A stretch of 64,000 nucleotides of DNA. Source: an uncultured Bacteroidota bacterium (GTDB lineage: Bacteria; Bacteroidota; Bacteroidia; 2-12-FULL-35-15). The position numbers were made by a program, and so were the translations under genes. This document shows positions 33,274-41,272 of this stretch, in pieces (position 1 is the first letter of the stretch; each line of letters begins with the position of its first letter). Location of the stretch: positions 53,499 through 117,498 of the forward strand of contig CAINDA010000005.1 in NCBI GenBank assembly GCA_903847205.1, given 5' to 3'. A model generated the notes under the pieces. It did not search any database, was not told the origin of the DNA, and saw only the letters and a list, made by a program, of their open reading frames with translations.

Positions 33274-33895
33274 TTAAATTCGATTTTTATTGGTCTATAA
33301 AATATGTGTTTTAGGGGTGCGAAATTAACAATTTTAGATGATGCGATCTTGAATTAGTTGAGTCAATTTCGAATTAAACTGAAGCAATTTCGAATTAAAT
33401 TCAAGCGATCTCGAATTAAACTGAGCCGAACTCGAATTAGAGTGTGTCGATCTCGAATTAAAGTAAATTGATTTCGAATTAAACCCAAGCGATCTCGAAT
33501 TAAAGTGAATCGATTTCGAATTAAACCGAAGCAATCTCGAATTAGCATGTGTCGATCTCGAATCAAACTGAAGCAATTTCGAATTAAACTCACTCGTTCT
33601 CGAATTAAACTGAATCGATCTCGAATTAAACCCATGCGATCTCGAATTAAAGTGAAGCGACCTCCAACTAAATTGAGTCAATTTCGAATTAAAGTGAATC
33701 GATCTCGAGTTAAACTGAAGCGATTTCGAATTAAAATGAGCTGATCTCTAATTAAAAAATGACTAATTTTCTATCTGAATATCAAGACATTATAAAAAAT
33801 ATTCGATTTTTTATTATTTTTTTTATGGAATAAACATTTAGAAAACATCTTAGGTATATAAATCAATAAATTATTAACATTAAAAAATTAAAAAA
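33274..33895. other. Divergent intergenic region containing a tandem array
   Basis: A 622-base region between the WbpP-like gene (minus) and the 203-residue gene (plus). About 420 bases of it are the 21-bp tandem array described separately. The remaining flanks are AT-rich; TAATTTCG at 33327-33320 on the minus strand is one base off the TAnnTTTG -7 consensus and might serve the epimerase gene. Confidence 0.5.
33350..33768. repeat. Tandem array of about twenty 21-bp units
   Basis: Starting from 33370 the unit phases at exactly 21 bases (33370, 33391, 33412 ... 33748), with one 20-base unit before it. Each unit begins CGAATTAAA, with few exceptions, followed by five or six variable bases and then a semi-conserved GCGATCT or CAATTT. 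Twenty-one bases equals two turns of B-DNA, so the AATTAAA tracts lie on one face of the helix. Because 21 is divisible by three, three of six frames stay open (for example a minus-strand FNSRSxx heptad), but none has a convincing start, signal or flanking domain. I treat it as non-coding. Confidence 0.9.
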
Positions 33896-34507
33896 ATGAA
33901 AATCACTTACAGAGCGGTATTGGGCCTAAGCGGCCTTAATCCGGACGGAAAAGTAACAAGAGCAGAAGTTATACTGGCTGCCATGCAGGCGAGCGGAAAT
34001 TTTCCCGCTAATTTAATGCCTGTAACCTATGCAATGCTGGCTGTATTAATAGCTAATCTTCACAATTCAATACTTACTGCAGCAAGCGGTGCTGCAGGCA
34101 GTGCCGATCAGATGCACGAGCAGGAGCGCTTGCTGGTGAGCGCATTTAACTTTGTACGGGCTTTTGTAGAGGAGACTGCAAATGCAAATGCAAATCCTGC
34201 TGCAATAATTCAATCGGCAAGTATGACTGTTTATACAAGCGGAGGAAATACCGCTGTAACAGAGCAGACTTTAACTGCAATGGGCAACGGTGTTATCCAG
34301 GTATGCGTTCCGCGCCATATCGGCGAAGCTGCTTTTGAGTACCAATACAGTACAGACGGTATTACCTGGATTGAGTTTGTTTCAAGCAAACTGGCAACAG
34401 TAGAGCTTACAAACCAAACTCCAGGTGTTACTTTGTATTTCAAGTTTGCCCCGATAAGCAAAGCCAAAGGCCCATTCAGCCAAGCTAAAAGTATTATGGT
34501 TGTATAA
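33896..34507 (+). CDS. Hypothetical protein with C-terminal beta domain
   Basis: A 203-residue protein without a signal peptide. The first 110 residues are helical (VTRAEVILAAMQASGNFP, MLAVLIANLHNSIL, HEQERLLVSAFNFVRAFVEE) and the last 90 are beta-rich with a fibronectin-III feel (AAFEYQYSTDGITWIEFVSSK, TPGVTLYFKFAPISKAKGPFS, closing SIMVV). I recall similar uncharacterised proteins in Bacteroidota but no function. It has its own terminator (34527-34553) and is oriented against the polysaccharide locus. Confidence 0.7.
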   Translation: MKITYRAVLGLSGLNPDGKVTRAEVILAAMQASGNFPANLMPVTYAMLAVLIANLHNSILTAASGAAGSADQMHEQERLLVSAFNFVRAFVEETANANANPAAIIQSASMTVYTSGGNTAVTEQTLTAMGNGVIQVCVPRHIGEAAFEYQYSTDGITWIEFVSSKLATVELTNQTPGVTLYFKFAPISKAKGPFSQAKSIMVV

Positions 34508-34526
34508 GTATTTTGATAGAAGAAAA

Positions 34527-34553
34527 GTCCTGCAGCAATGCGGGATTTTTTTT
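34527..34553 (+). terminator. Intrinsic terminator after the 203-residue gene
   Basis: A short hairpin, TCCTGC / GCGGGA with one G-U pair, followed by eight T, 20 bases after the stop codon. Confidence 0.65.
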
Positions 34554-34711
34554 GCGCATTGATTTTTTTATTGTTGAATCTGAATTGTATTCAGGATTAT
34601 TCATTATCAATTTTATTCGGGGAAATTTTAACATGCTGTTCACGGCTTCGCCGCCATCAGTCCCATTTTGGGCCTGATTAAAAAACTAATTTGAAGGGGT
34701 AAAAAGTAATT

Positions 34712-35248
34712 TTATTTCACCTTTTCAACAAACGACAATGGTATATTCACCGCCATTACACTTCCCATTGCCTCAATCTCAACTACTATTCTATGCTTAC
34801 CTTGTATGCTTACCGACTGCGCCGTTAAGCCGGTAAAAGGCCCTTTTACAACTCTTACCCTTTCTCCCTTCTCAAAATGAACTCCTTCCAGCTTAGAGAC
34901 CTGTTCAAAATCAGTCAATAATATTTTTAAATTTTCAATTTCGTGGTCCCTTATTACTGCCGGCTTTCCTAAATATCTGAGTACTCCTGCAGTTCCCTGA
35001 ATCTGCAGGGCATCAAACACCTCATCCCTATGAGTATTTACAAATACATAGGATGAGATCAAGGGGGTATAAACTTTTTTTTTGCGGTCGCTCCATTCCC
35101 TCACGCTGGTAACTAATGGCAGGTAGGCGTTAAACCCTTTTGAAGCCAGCCGTTCATAAACCTTTTTTTCTGCCCGCGGCTTCGTATAAACGGCATACCA
35201 GCTTGTAGAAGATGTACTAATGATGCTGCCGAATTTATGAGGTTCCAT
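34712..35248 (-). CDS. UpxY-like NusG-family transcription antiterminator
   Basis: A 178-residue NusG paralogue. The NGN domain (WYAVYTKPRAEKKVYERLASKGFNAYLPL, then PLISSYVFVN) contacts RNA polymerase; a KOW motif follows (RVRVVKGPFTGLTAQ). In Bacteroides, UpxY proteins are encoded first in capsule operons and allow readthrough of the leader. This gene lies 1.4 kb upstream of the WbpP-like gene on the same strand, with the tandem array and one plus-strand gene between. It is the likely locus-specific regulator of the polysaccharide genes. Confidence 0.88.
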   Translation of the reverse strand: MEPHKFGSIISTSSTSWYAVYTKPRAEKKVYERLASKGFNAYLPLVTSVREWSDRKKKVYTPLISSYVFVNTHRDEVFDALQIQGTAGVLRYLGKPAVIRDHEIENLKILLTDFEQVSKLEGVHFEKGERVRVVKGPFTGLTAQSVSIQGKHRIVVEIEAMGSVMAVNIPLSFVEKVK

Positions 35249-35351
35249 AAATTATCCTAAATAAAAATATAATAAATTGTGTGTTTAAAAACAGCAGCAA
35301 TATTAAGCTGTTTAATGGGACGTATAATGTTAAAAAACAATTAAGGTTTTT

Positions 35352-35720
35352 TTAAGCAGCAAAATAGAAAGGCGGACCGCGTTTTTCGTTACTGGGAAAC
35401 GAACGAAAACAATAAGCTGCCTGCCCTGACAAGACAGCTTTATTATCAATAGAATTTAAAACAAAAACAAACTTATTCCGAATGCCTGCAAATACAGGCC
35501 TGGTTCCTTTTCTGTTTCTTTTTTTATGCCAGTCAGAAACTGTATTGGCTGCATCGCAATAAATAAATTTCGCTTTAAATACAGTGGTCTTATTTGAGAT
35601 TTTTTTAAAGGCATTTAATGAGAACGCCTCCTTTGATTTGCTGAAATGATTAATTTCAGCATTGCTGTGGAAATTTAAAAAGATAGAAAATAAAGTAATC
35701 AGACAAATCAGCCTTTTCAT
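35352..35720 (-). CDS. Small exported protein of unknown function
   Basis: A 122-residue protein with a signal peptide ending near FHSNA. The mature part is basic and ends with NEKRGPPFYFAA; a KRGPP-type tail is a feature I have seen in small Bacteroidota exported proteins, without an assigned role. Two internal Cys (IYCD, AAYCF) may form a disulfide. No family recognised. Confidence 0.5.
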   Translation of the reverse strand: MKRLICLITLFSIFLNFHSNAEINHFSKSKEAFSLNAFKKISNKTTVFKAKFIYCDAANTVSDWHKKRNRKGTRPVFAGIRNKFVFVLNSIDNKAVLSGQAAYCFRSFPSNEKRGPPFYFAA

Positions 35721-35834
35721 CGCGCAAATTTACAAAATTTATTGTTAAAATGGAATCTGTCTGCATAGCAAAAAAAAGTAAAATCAAAATGTTTTGAAAT
35801 TTAAATATAATTCTCATGCGAGGAGTCTTGTTTC

Positions 35835-36074
35835 CTAAGTACCAGGTGCCTTTCTTAATCCGAATAAATGCCTTCTGCTGTTACCCATCTGCCTCTTATA
35901 GGCCCTGTTGCTTTTCCTCAATATTCTTTTATCCGCCCGCAGCTGAACCGTATTTGGTTTAATTTTCATATTCAGAAATGCATCGGACGGATAACGCTTT
36001 CTGCATGAACCCGCAGTGATTGCAATGGAAATAAAAAAAATTGCAATAAATATTATTTTCAGGAGTTTGATCAT
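35835..36074 (-). CDS. Small basic lipoprotein
   Basis: A 79-residue protein with a hydrophobic start and a lipobox TAGSC (Cys24). The mature part of about 55 residues is strongly basic (RADKRILRKSNRAYKRQMGNSRRHLFGLRK), as if to bind nucleic acid, phosphate groups or an acidic glycan. I do not recognise it. Confidence 0.5.
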   Translation of the reverse strand: MIKLLKIIFIAIFFISIAITAGSCRKRYPSDAFLNMKIKPNTVQLRADKRILRKSNRAYKRQMGNSRRHLFGLRKAPGT

Positions 36075-36213
36075 TCGGACAAAGATAAAGATGAAACATG
36101 CTTAATAAGCAATTTTAATAATTTGTTTGTTAAAAAAAATGACACCTTTTGTGATTCTTTCAGCTGCAAAAAACCTATACATGTTTTGGATTTTATACTC
36201 GTAAAAATATATA

Positions 36214-36777
36214 ATGAAATCAATTCTATTAAAAACATTATTTTTGCTTTTCTTTGCTGTTTCAAAGAATATCTATTCTCAAAATCTTACAGCGGCAGAC
36301 AAAACCATGGAAAACACAAACGTTCAGCTTATAAATAAATTCTATACCTGCTTTAAAAACAGGGACTACAAAGGGATGCAGGACTGTTATGCAGATACTG
36401 CCGTTTTCAGCGATGAAGTATTTGTAAATCTAAATTCCAAGCAGGTAAAGGCTATGTGGGAAATGCTTGTAACAGGCGGGAAAGACACAAAGCTGGATTT
36501 TAAAAATGTAACGGCCTCTGGAACCCGGGGGGATGCAGAATGGACAGCCTATTATACCTTTTCGGCAACCGGAAGAAAGGTTGTAAATAATGTGAAAGGA
36601 AATTTTATAATTGAAAATGGAAAAATTATAAAACATACTGATGTTTTTAGTTTTTATAAATGGTCGAAGCAGGCTTTAGGAATATCCGGCGCTTTGCTCG
36701 GCTGGACCCCTTTTCTAAAAAAGAAAGTAAGAAAGTTTGCTATGTCAAGACTGAGTGACTTCCAGGCTAAAAAATAA
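36214..36777 (+). CDS. Exported SnoaL/NTF2-like protein
   Basis: A 187-residue protein with a signal peptide ending KNIYSQ. The mature domain follows the nuclear transport factor 2 / SnoaL cone fold: INKFYTCFKNRDYKGMQDCYADTAVFSDEVF, MWEMLVTGG, AEWTAYYTFSATGRKVVNNVKGNFIIENGKIIKHTDVFSFYKW. Members are small-molecule binders or isomerases. Ligand unknown. Confidence 0.75.
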   Translation: MKSILLKTLFLLFFAVSKNIYSQNLTAADKTMENTNVQLINKFYTCFKNRDYKGMQDCYADTAVFSDEVFVNLNSKQVKAMWEMLVTGGKDTKLDFKNVTASGTRGDAEWTAYYTFSATGRKVVNNVKGNFIIENGKIIKHTDVFSFYKWSKQALGISGALLGWTPFLKKKVRKFAMSRLSDFQAKK

Positions 36778-36880
36778 CTTGTGCCAGACTCTTGGTTTTA
36801 AACTTATTTACTTCCAATACAGCCAGTAGAGATACCCCGGCTTTGATGGATCAATTGTACTTTCACATTGAAACATTTGT

Positions 36881-36888
36881 TATCTTTG
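36881..36888 (+). promoter_or_regulatory. Probable -7 element of the holB promoter
   Basis: TATCTTTG matches the Bacteroidota -7 consensus TAnnTTTG, 53 bases before the holB ATG. The nearest TTG upstream (36855-36857) is 23 bases away, slightly longer than the usual spacing. Confidence 0.45.
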
Positions 36889-36940
36889 AAAGCGTAAAAA
36901 TTAAAAAATCCTGAGTTCCTTCAAAATAAGGGGCAATTAA

Positions 36941-38071
36941 ATGTTATTCAAAGAGATCATTGGCCAGCAGGCTGTTAAAGAACGTTTGATACGTTCCGTA
37001 AAGGAAGGACGCATCAGTCATGCTCAGTTATTCCTCGGCCCTCAGGGCAGCGGAAGTCTTGCTCTTGCTGCAGCTTATGCACAGTATATTTCCTGCGGAA
37101 ACAGGCAGGTGGATGATTCCTGCGGTGTATGCCTTTCCTGTGTAAAATATAATAAACTTGTCCATCCCGATCTGCATTTTGTTTACCCCGTGGCGCTTTC
37201 AAAGGATGTGCGAGTAAGTACCGACGTTGCAGCAAAATGGCGTGAAGTATTTTTAGACAACCCTTATGTTACGCTCTTTAACTGGTTTGAAATGCTTGAT
37301 GCAGAAAACAAACAGGCTGTAATAGGGGTTGAAGAAAGCGCTGAAATACTCCGTAAATTAAGCCTTACCACTTATGAGGCTGAATATAAAATAATGATTA
37401 TCTGGCAGGCAGAAAAAATGAATCCTGCGGCTTCAAATAAACTTCTCAAAATTTTAGAAGAGCCGCCTGATAAAACCTTGTTCCTGCTGGTCTGCGAGAG
37501 TGAAGATCAATTACTGCGAACCATTTTATCGCGGACACAGCTCATTAAAATTTCTAAAATTAATGAGACTGATTTAATAGAAGCATTGATTGGGCGTCAT
37601 GGCTTATCGCCTGAAGCAGCTGAAAGCACAGTGATTTTAGCAGACGGCAATTATGCAGAAGCGCAGCTGCTGATTAATGAAAATGAAAACGCAGGACAGA
37701 ACCTTGCCGCTTTTCAAAAGCTTATGCGTGCAAGCATAAAGTTTGACCCTAAAGCAGTAATGGCCTGGATTGATGAAATCGCAACTGCCGGACGGGAACG
37801 CCAGAAAAACTTTTTGAATTATGCTTTGCACATTATGCGCGAAAGCCTTGTTTTGAATTATGCTGATGCCGGACTTGTAAAGCTGGGGGCAGAGGAGCAG
37901 GGCTTTGTTAAAAAGTTTTCTCCATTTATTCATGGCGATAATATTGAGCGTTTTATCGAAGAATTAAACAAAGCACACTTTCACATGGAGCGCAATGCGA
38001 ATGTTAAAATATTATTTATGGATCTGGCTTTTAAGTTCAATGAATTACTAAATTTACCAAAACCGGTTTAG
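36941..38071 (+). CDS. holB: DNA polymerase III delta-prime subunit
   Basis: A 376-residue AAA+ clamp-loader subunit. It has a GPQGSGSLALA loop where the Walker A lysine is missing, as in delta-prime, a zinc-binding cluster (CGNRQVDDSCGVCLSC) and the box MNPAASNKLLKILEEPPDKTLFLLV...SRTQLIKI containing the SRC-like arginine-finger region (here SRT). It helps load the sliding clamp at the replication fork. It starts a plus-strand run with ricT, gldH and a PBP gene, an arrangement known in Bacteroidota. Confidence 0.9.
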   Translation: MLFKEIIGQQAVKERLIRSVKEGRISHAQLFLGPQGSGSLALAAAYAQYISCGNRQVDDSCGVCLSCVKYNKLVHPDLHFVYPVALSKDVRVSTDVAAKWREVFLDNPYVTLFNWFEMLDAENKQAVIGVEESAEILRKLSLTTYEAEYKIMIIWQAEKMNPAASNKLLKILEEPPDKTLFLLVCESEDQLLRTILSRTQLIKISKINETDLIEALIGRHGLSPEAAESTVILADGNYAEAQLLINENENAGQNLAAFQKLMRASIKFDPKAVMAWIDEIATAGRERQKNFLNYALHIMRESLVLNYADAGLVKLGAEEQGFVKKFSPFIHGDNIERFIEELNKAHFHMERNANVKILFMDLAFKFNELLNLPKPV

Positions 38072-38192
38072 ATAATTTGACAATTGGCAATTCAGCAATA
38101 GGCAATTTGGCAACAGGCAATATTACAAACAACTGACAAATATCAACTAGCAGCAAAAAAAACAATTTAACAATTCAACAATTTAGTCATAT
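38072..38192. repeat. CAATTTGGCAA-type degenerate spacer repeats
   Basis: The holB-ricT gap contains repeated short words: GACAATTGGCAATTCAGCAA, TAGGCAATTTGGCAACAGGC, then AACAATTTAACAATTCAACA. The same words recur at 43546-43588. They look like decayed copies of a dispersed intergenic repeat. Confidence 0.6.
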
Positions 38193-39692
38193 ATGGGATG
38201 TACGGGGTGTTCAACAGGAGAAAATAAAACAAACAGTTTACCTGGCGGATGCAATAATAACGGCTCTTGCGGCGTAAGCGACGGCGGATGTAATAAATTA
38301 AATGTTTTTGACTGGCTTGCAAACATGGAGCTTCCAAGCGGACAGCCTCTATTTGATATTGTTGAAATACGTTTTAAAAACAGCCGTAAAGATTTTTTCA
38401 GAAACGTAAATAATCTGCCTCTTCATGTCGGCGACGAGGTTGCTGTAGAAGCTTCTCCCGGGCATGATATCGGCGTAGTTTCAATTTCCGGAGAATTGGT
38501 GCGGCTGCAGATGAAAAAGAAAAACATTGCTCCTTCATCCGAAGAAATTAAAAAGGTTTACCGCAAAGCAAAACCAAATGATATTGAAAAATGGCAGGAG
38601 GCTCAAAACCTGGAGCAGGCTACTATGTACCGCGCACGCACCATTGCCATTAAGTTAAATCTGCAGATGAAAATCAGCGACGTAGAATATCAAGGCGATA
38701 AAACCAAGGCTGTTTTTTATTATACTGCTGATGACCGTGTTGATTTTCGTGAATTGATAAAAGTACTTGCTGATGAATTTAAAGTGCGCATCGAAATGCG
38801 TCAGATCGGCGCAAGGCAGGAAGCCGGGCGTTTAGGCGGTATCGGTTCCTGCGGAAGAGAATTGTGCTGTGCAACATGGCTCACTGATTTCCGCTCTGTA
38901 TCAACAAGTGCAGCCCGCTACCAGCAGTTATCATTAAACCCGATGAAGTTAGCCGGACAATGCGGTAAGCTTAAATGCTGTTTGAACTATGAGCTCGACA
39001 GTTATCTGGATGCTCTTAAAGATTTTCCTGAAGTAAACAATGTAAAACTCGAGACCGAAAAAGGAAGGGCTTTTCATCAAAAAACTGACATTTTTAAACG
39101 CACCATGTTTTTTTCCTATACTTCCGAACCGGATAATTTTATTCCTCTTTCGGTTGACCGCGTAAAAGAAGTTATAGAAATGAATAAGACAGGTTTAAAG
39201 CCTTCTGATTTAGATATTTTAAAACCTGCTTTAAAAATAGCTGAAAAAAAACCGGATTACGAAAATGTAGTCGGGCAGGACAGTCTGACGCGTTTTGATA
39301 AAACAAAAAAATCGAAACACAAACACAGCAATAATAAAAAAAGGACTTCAGGCCCTAATGCTGATATCAAGCCGGGTGCGAACCAAAACCCCGTTACAAA
39401 CCAGGATGCAAATGCGGATGCAAATAGTGCTGCGCCTTCTAATGTGCCTAATTTGAATCCAAACAGAACAAACAGCAATCCGAACAACAATCCGAACAGA
39501 AATAAAAACAGGAATAGAAACCCGAATCAGGCAAAACCAAATCCTAATCCGGGCGCTAATCCTAATCCTAATCCTAACGCAAACCCAAACAAACCGAATA
39601 ACAGTAATAGAAACAGGCCGAATACCAACAGGCCAAACAATCGTCCGCCCCGCCCGCAGGAAAATAACAAACCTCCGCAGGAGCAGGCATAA
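38193..39692 (+). CDS. ricT: PSP1-domain protein RicT/YaaT with Asn-Pro-rich tail
   Basis: A 499-residue protein. The first 35 residues hold six Cys (MGCTGCSTGE, GGCNNNGSCG, GGCNK), a likely Fe-S ligand set. A PSP1 core follows to about residue 290, with GGIGSCGRELCCATWL and LAGQCGKLKCCLNYE, the Cys motifs of RicT, which in Bacillus works with RicA and RicF in RNA maturation. From about 370 on the chain is low-complexity Asn, Pro, Arg and Lys (NPNPGANPNPNPNANPN), probably disordered. The tail is much longer than in Bacillus YaaT, which has no such extension. Confidence 0.88.
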   Translation: MGCTGCSTGENKTNSLPGGCNNNGSCGVSDGGCNKLNVFDWLANMELPSGQPLFDIVEIRFKNSRKDFFRNVNNLPLHVGDEVAVEASPGHDIGVVSISGELVRLQMKKKNIAPSSEEIKKVYRKAKPNDIEKWQEAQNLEQATMYRARTIAIKLNLQMKISDVEYQGDKTKAVFYYTADDRVDFRELIKVLADEFKVRIEMRQIGARQEAGRLGGIGSCGRELCCATWLTDFRSVSTSAARYQQLSLNPMKLAGQCGKLKCCLNYELDSYLDALKDFPEVNNVKLETEKGRAFHQKTDIFKRTMFFSYTSEPDNFIPLSVDRVKEVIEMNKTGLKPSDLDILKPALKIAEKKPDYENVVGQDSLTRFDKTKKSKHKHSNNKKRTSGPNADIKPGANQNPVTNQDANADANSAAPSNVPNLNPNRTNSNPNNNPNRNKNRNRNPNQAKPNPNPGANPNPNPNANPNKPNNSNRNRPNTNRPNNRPPRPQENNKPPQEQA

Positions 39693-39732
39693 TCCGCTTC
39701 AAGCGAGAATGGTGTATTAATTAAATTAATTT

Positions 39733-40230
39733 ATGAAACTAAAATCCGGCAGATCCAATTTTTTTTTATTTCTAACACTGTTTTTTCTGTCTCTATTGCT
39801 TTTTTCAGCCTGCGACCGCGGCCGTATTTTCGAGCAGAATGTCGAAATTCCAGAAACCGGCTGGGGCAGTAAAAATGTTATAAAATTAAATGTTGATATC
39901 GCTGATAAAGATGTCCCTGCCGATTTTTATATCAACGTCCGCAATGCCGACGGCTTCCCTTACAGCAATTTATTTTTGTTTGTTAAAACAACATTTCCCG
40001 ATGGCAAAATGCTGCAGGACACGCTCGAATGTGTGTTAGCCGATGCGAAAGGAAAATGGATAGGCAGCGGAGCCGGCGATATTTATGATAACCAAATACC
40101 TTTTAAACGAAACGTCCGTTTTCCTTTCACAGGAAAATACACATTTGAAATACAGCATGGAATGCGCCTTGATACAATTCCATTGATTATGGATGTAGGG
40201 CTGAGGATAGAAAAACATAAAAATAAATAA
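39733..40230 (+). CDS. gldH: Gliding motility lipoprotein GldH
   Basis: A 165-residue lipoprotein with a lipobox (LFSACDRG, Cys27) after a hydrophobic signal. The mature part has the GldH pattern: IFEQNVEIPETGWG, NVDIADKDVPADFYINVRNADGFPYSNLFLFV, FPDGKMLQDTLEC, GDIYDNQIPFKRNVRFPFTGKYTFEIQHGMR. GldH is needed for gliding in Flavobacterium, and homologues also occur in non-gliding Bacteroidota. Its place after ricT is typical. Confidence 0.9.
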   Translation: MKLKSGRSNFFLFLTLFFLSLLLFSACDRGRIFEQNVEIPETGWGSKNVIKLNVDIADKDVPADFYINVRNADGFPYSNLFLFVKTTFPDGKMLQDTLECVLADAKGKWIGSGAGDIYDNQIPFKRNVRFPFTGKYTFEIQHGMRLDTIPLIMDVGLRIEKHKNK

Positions 40231-40241
40231 TGTATATCTAA

Positions 40242-41189
40242 ATGAATACCTCCCTCAAACGAATGAAAATTAAAATCGCAGCAATTTTAACTATCTTTTT
40301 AGGTTTCACGGCATCTTCTTCAATCGCTGCCAGCTCCCCTCAGACACTTCGTTTCCTTGTTGACCAGAGTGAATTTATAGTTGTGGGTTATGTGCAGAAA
40401 ACAGTTACCGGCCATACTGAAAAAGAAGGCAATTTCCGCATCGTAAAAATAACAGTAAAAGAGAGGCTTCAGGGAAAGGTGGATGAGGACACGCTTTCAT
40501 TCAAATTTTATAACAATTCAATTAATTTTGTTCCTGCAAATGTGCAGTATTTCGACAGTACTTACGTAATCCTTTTTTTGAGTAATTCAAGCGGAAAATA
40601 TTATACCAGAGAAGGAGCCTTTGGTGTTAAAACTTTAGCATTGGATGAAATTGAAGTTTACAAAAAACGCATTAAAGAAATACAGGTAATACAGGAAATC
40701 ACTGATAAAAATAAAATGTTTTCAGAGACTCTTGAATGGCTTGTAAAATGTGCTGAAAATGAAGCAACCAGAAAAGAAGGCACCGACGAATTGAATCCAA
40801 AAAAATCTCTTACTGAATTATATTCTAAGGATGACCTGCAGGATTTTAAACAGGCTCTTTCACCGGAGCAGAAGGAGCGTTTGAAAAAAGCATTGTTAAG
40901 CTCAAAGATTTCGCACAACGCCGACTTCGCTTTAGTAGATATGGTTTACAAGAAAAACAAAAAAGAAATTGATAAATTCCTTCTTATAAATTTTAAAAAT
41001 ATTCCTGAAGAATATCTCTTCGCTTATGCACCTGATTACATGGATCATTTTCTAAAAAAACACGGCTCTAAAAAAGCACATGCCCTCGAAGATGAATTTT
41101 ACAAGGTATCCTACAAAGGAGACACTAAAAAAATCAAAGACGTTGTTAGTCAATTTATAAATTTAATAGAACCGGAAATTGCCGGCTGA
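40242..41189 (+). CDS. Exported protein of unknown function
   Basis: A 315-residue protein with a signal peptide (cleavage near SSIAA). It starts only 11 bases after gldH, so it is co-transcribed. Residues 25-125 are beta-rich (EFIVVGYVQKTVTG, RIVKITVKERLQGK, STYVILFLSNSSGKYYTREG), and the rest is helical and highly charged (DLQDFKQALSPEQKERLKKALLS). I do not recognise the family. By position it may act in the envelope with GldH or the penicillin-binding protein. Confidence 0.7.
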   Translation: MNTSLKRMKIKIAAILTIFLGFTASSSIAASSPQTLRFLVDQSEFIVVGYVQKTVTGHTEKEGNFRIVKITVKERLQGKVDEDTLSFKFYNNSINFVPANVQYFDSTYVILFLSNSSGKYYTREGAFGVKTLALDEIEVYKKRIKEIQVIQEITDKNKMFSETLEWLVKCAENEATRKEGTDELNPKKSLTELYSKDDLQDFKQALSPEQKERLKKALLSSKISHNADFALVDMVYKKNKKEIDKFLLINFKNIPEEYLFAYAPDYMDHFLKKHGSKKAHALEDEFYKVSYKGDTKKIKDVVSQFINLIEPEIAG

Positions 41190-41272
41190 CGGGGCAAAGC
41201 ATTTTATAATGCAGAGGCACGCCGTTCAGAAGTACATCAAATTAATAAAATTCAACAAATTAAGCAATACGC

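Noticed and set aside
33334..33744. Open frames in both directions across the 21-bp array (heptad proteins rich in FNSRS, LIRDRF or RIKLKRS)
   Set aside because: They exist only because 21 is a multiple of three and the unit lacks stops in three frames. None has a signal, domain, or convincing start, and they overlap one another.
33350..33768. Possible CRISPR array
   Set aside because: The period is 21 bases, the conserved part is 9 bases, the variable part is far too short for spacers, and no cas genes are present.
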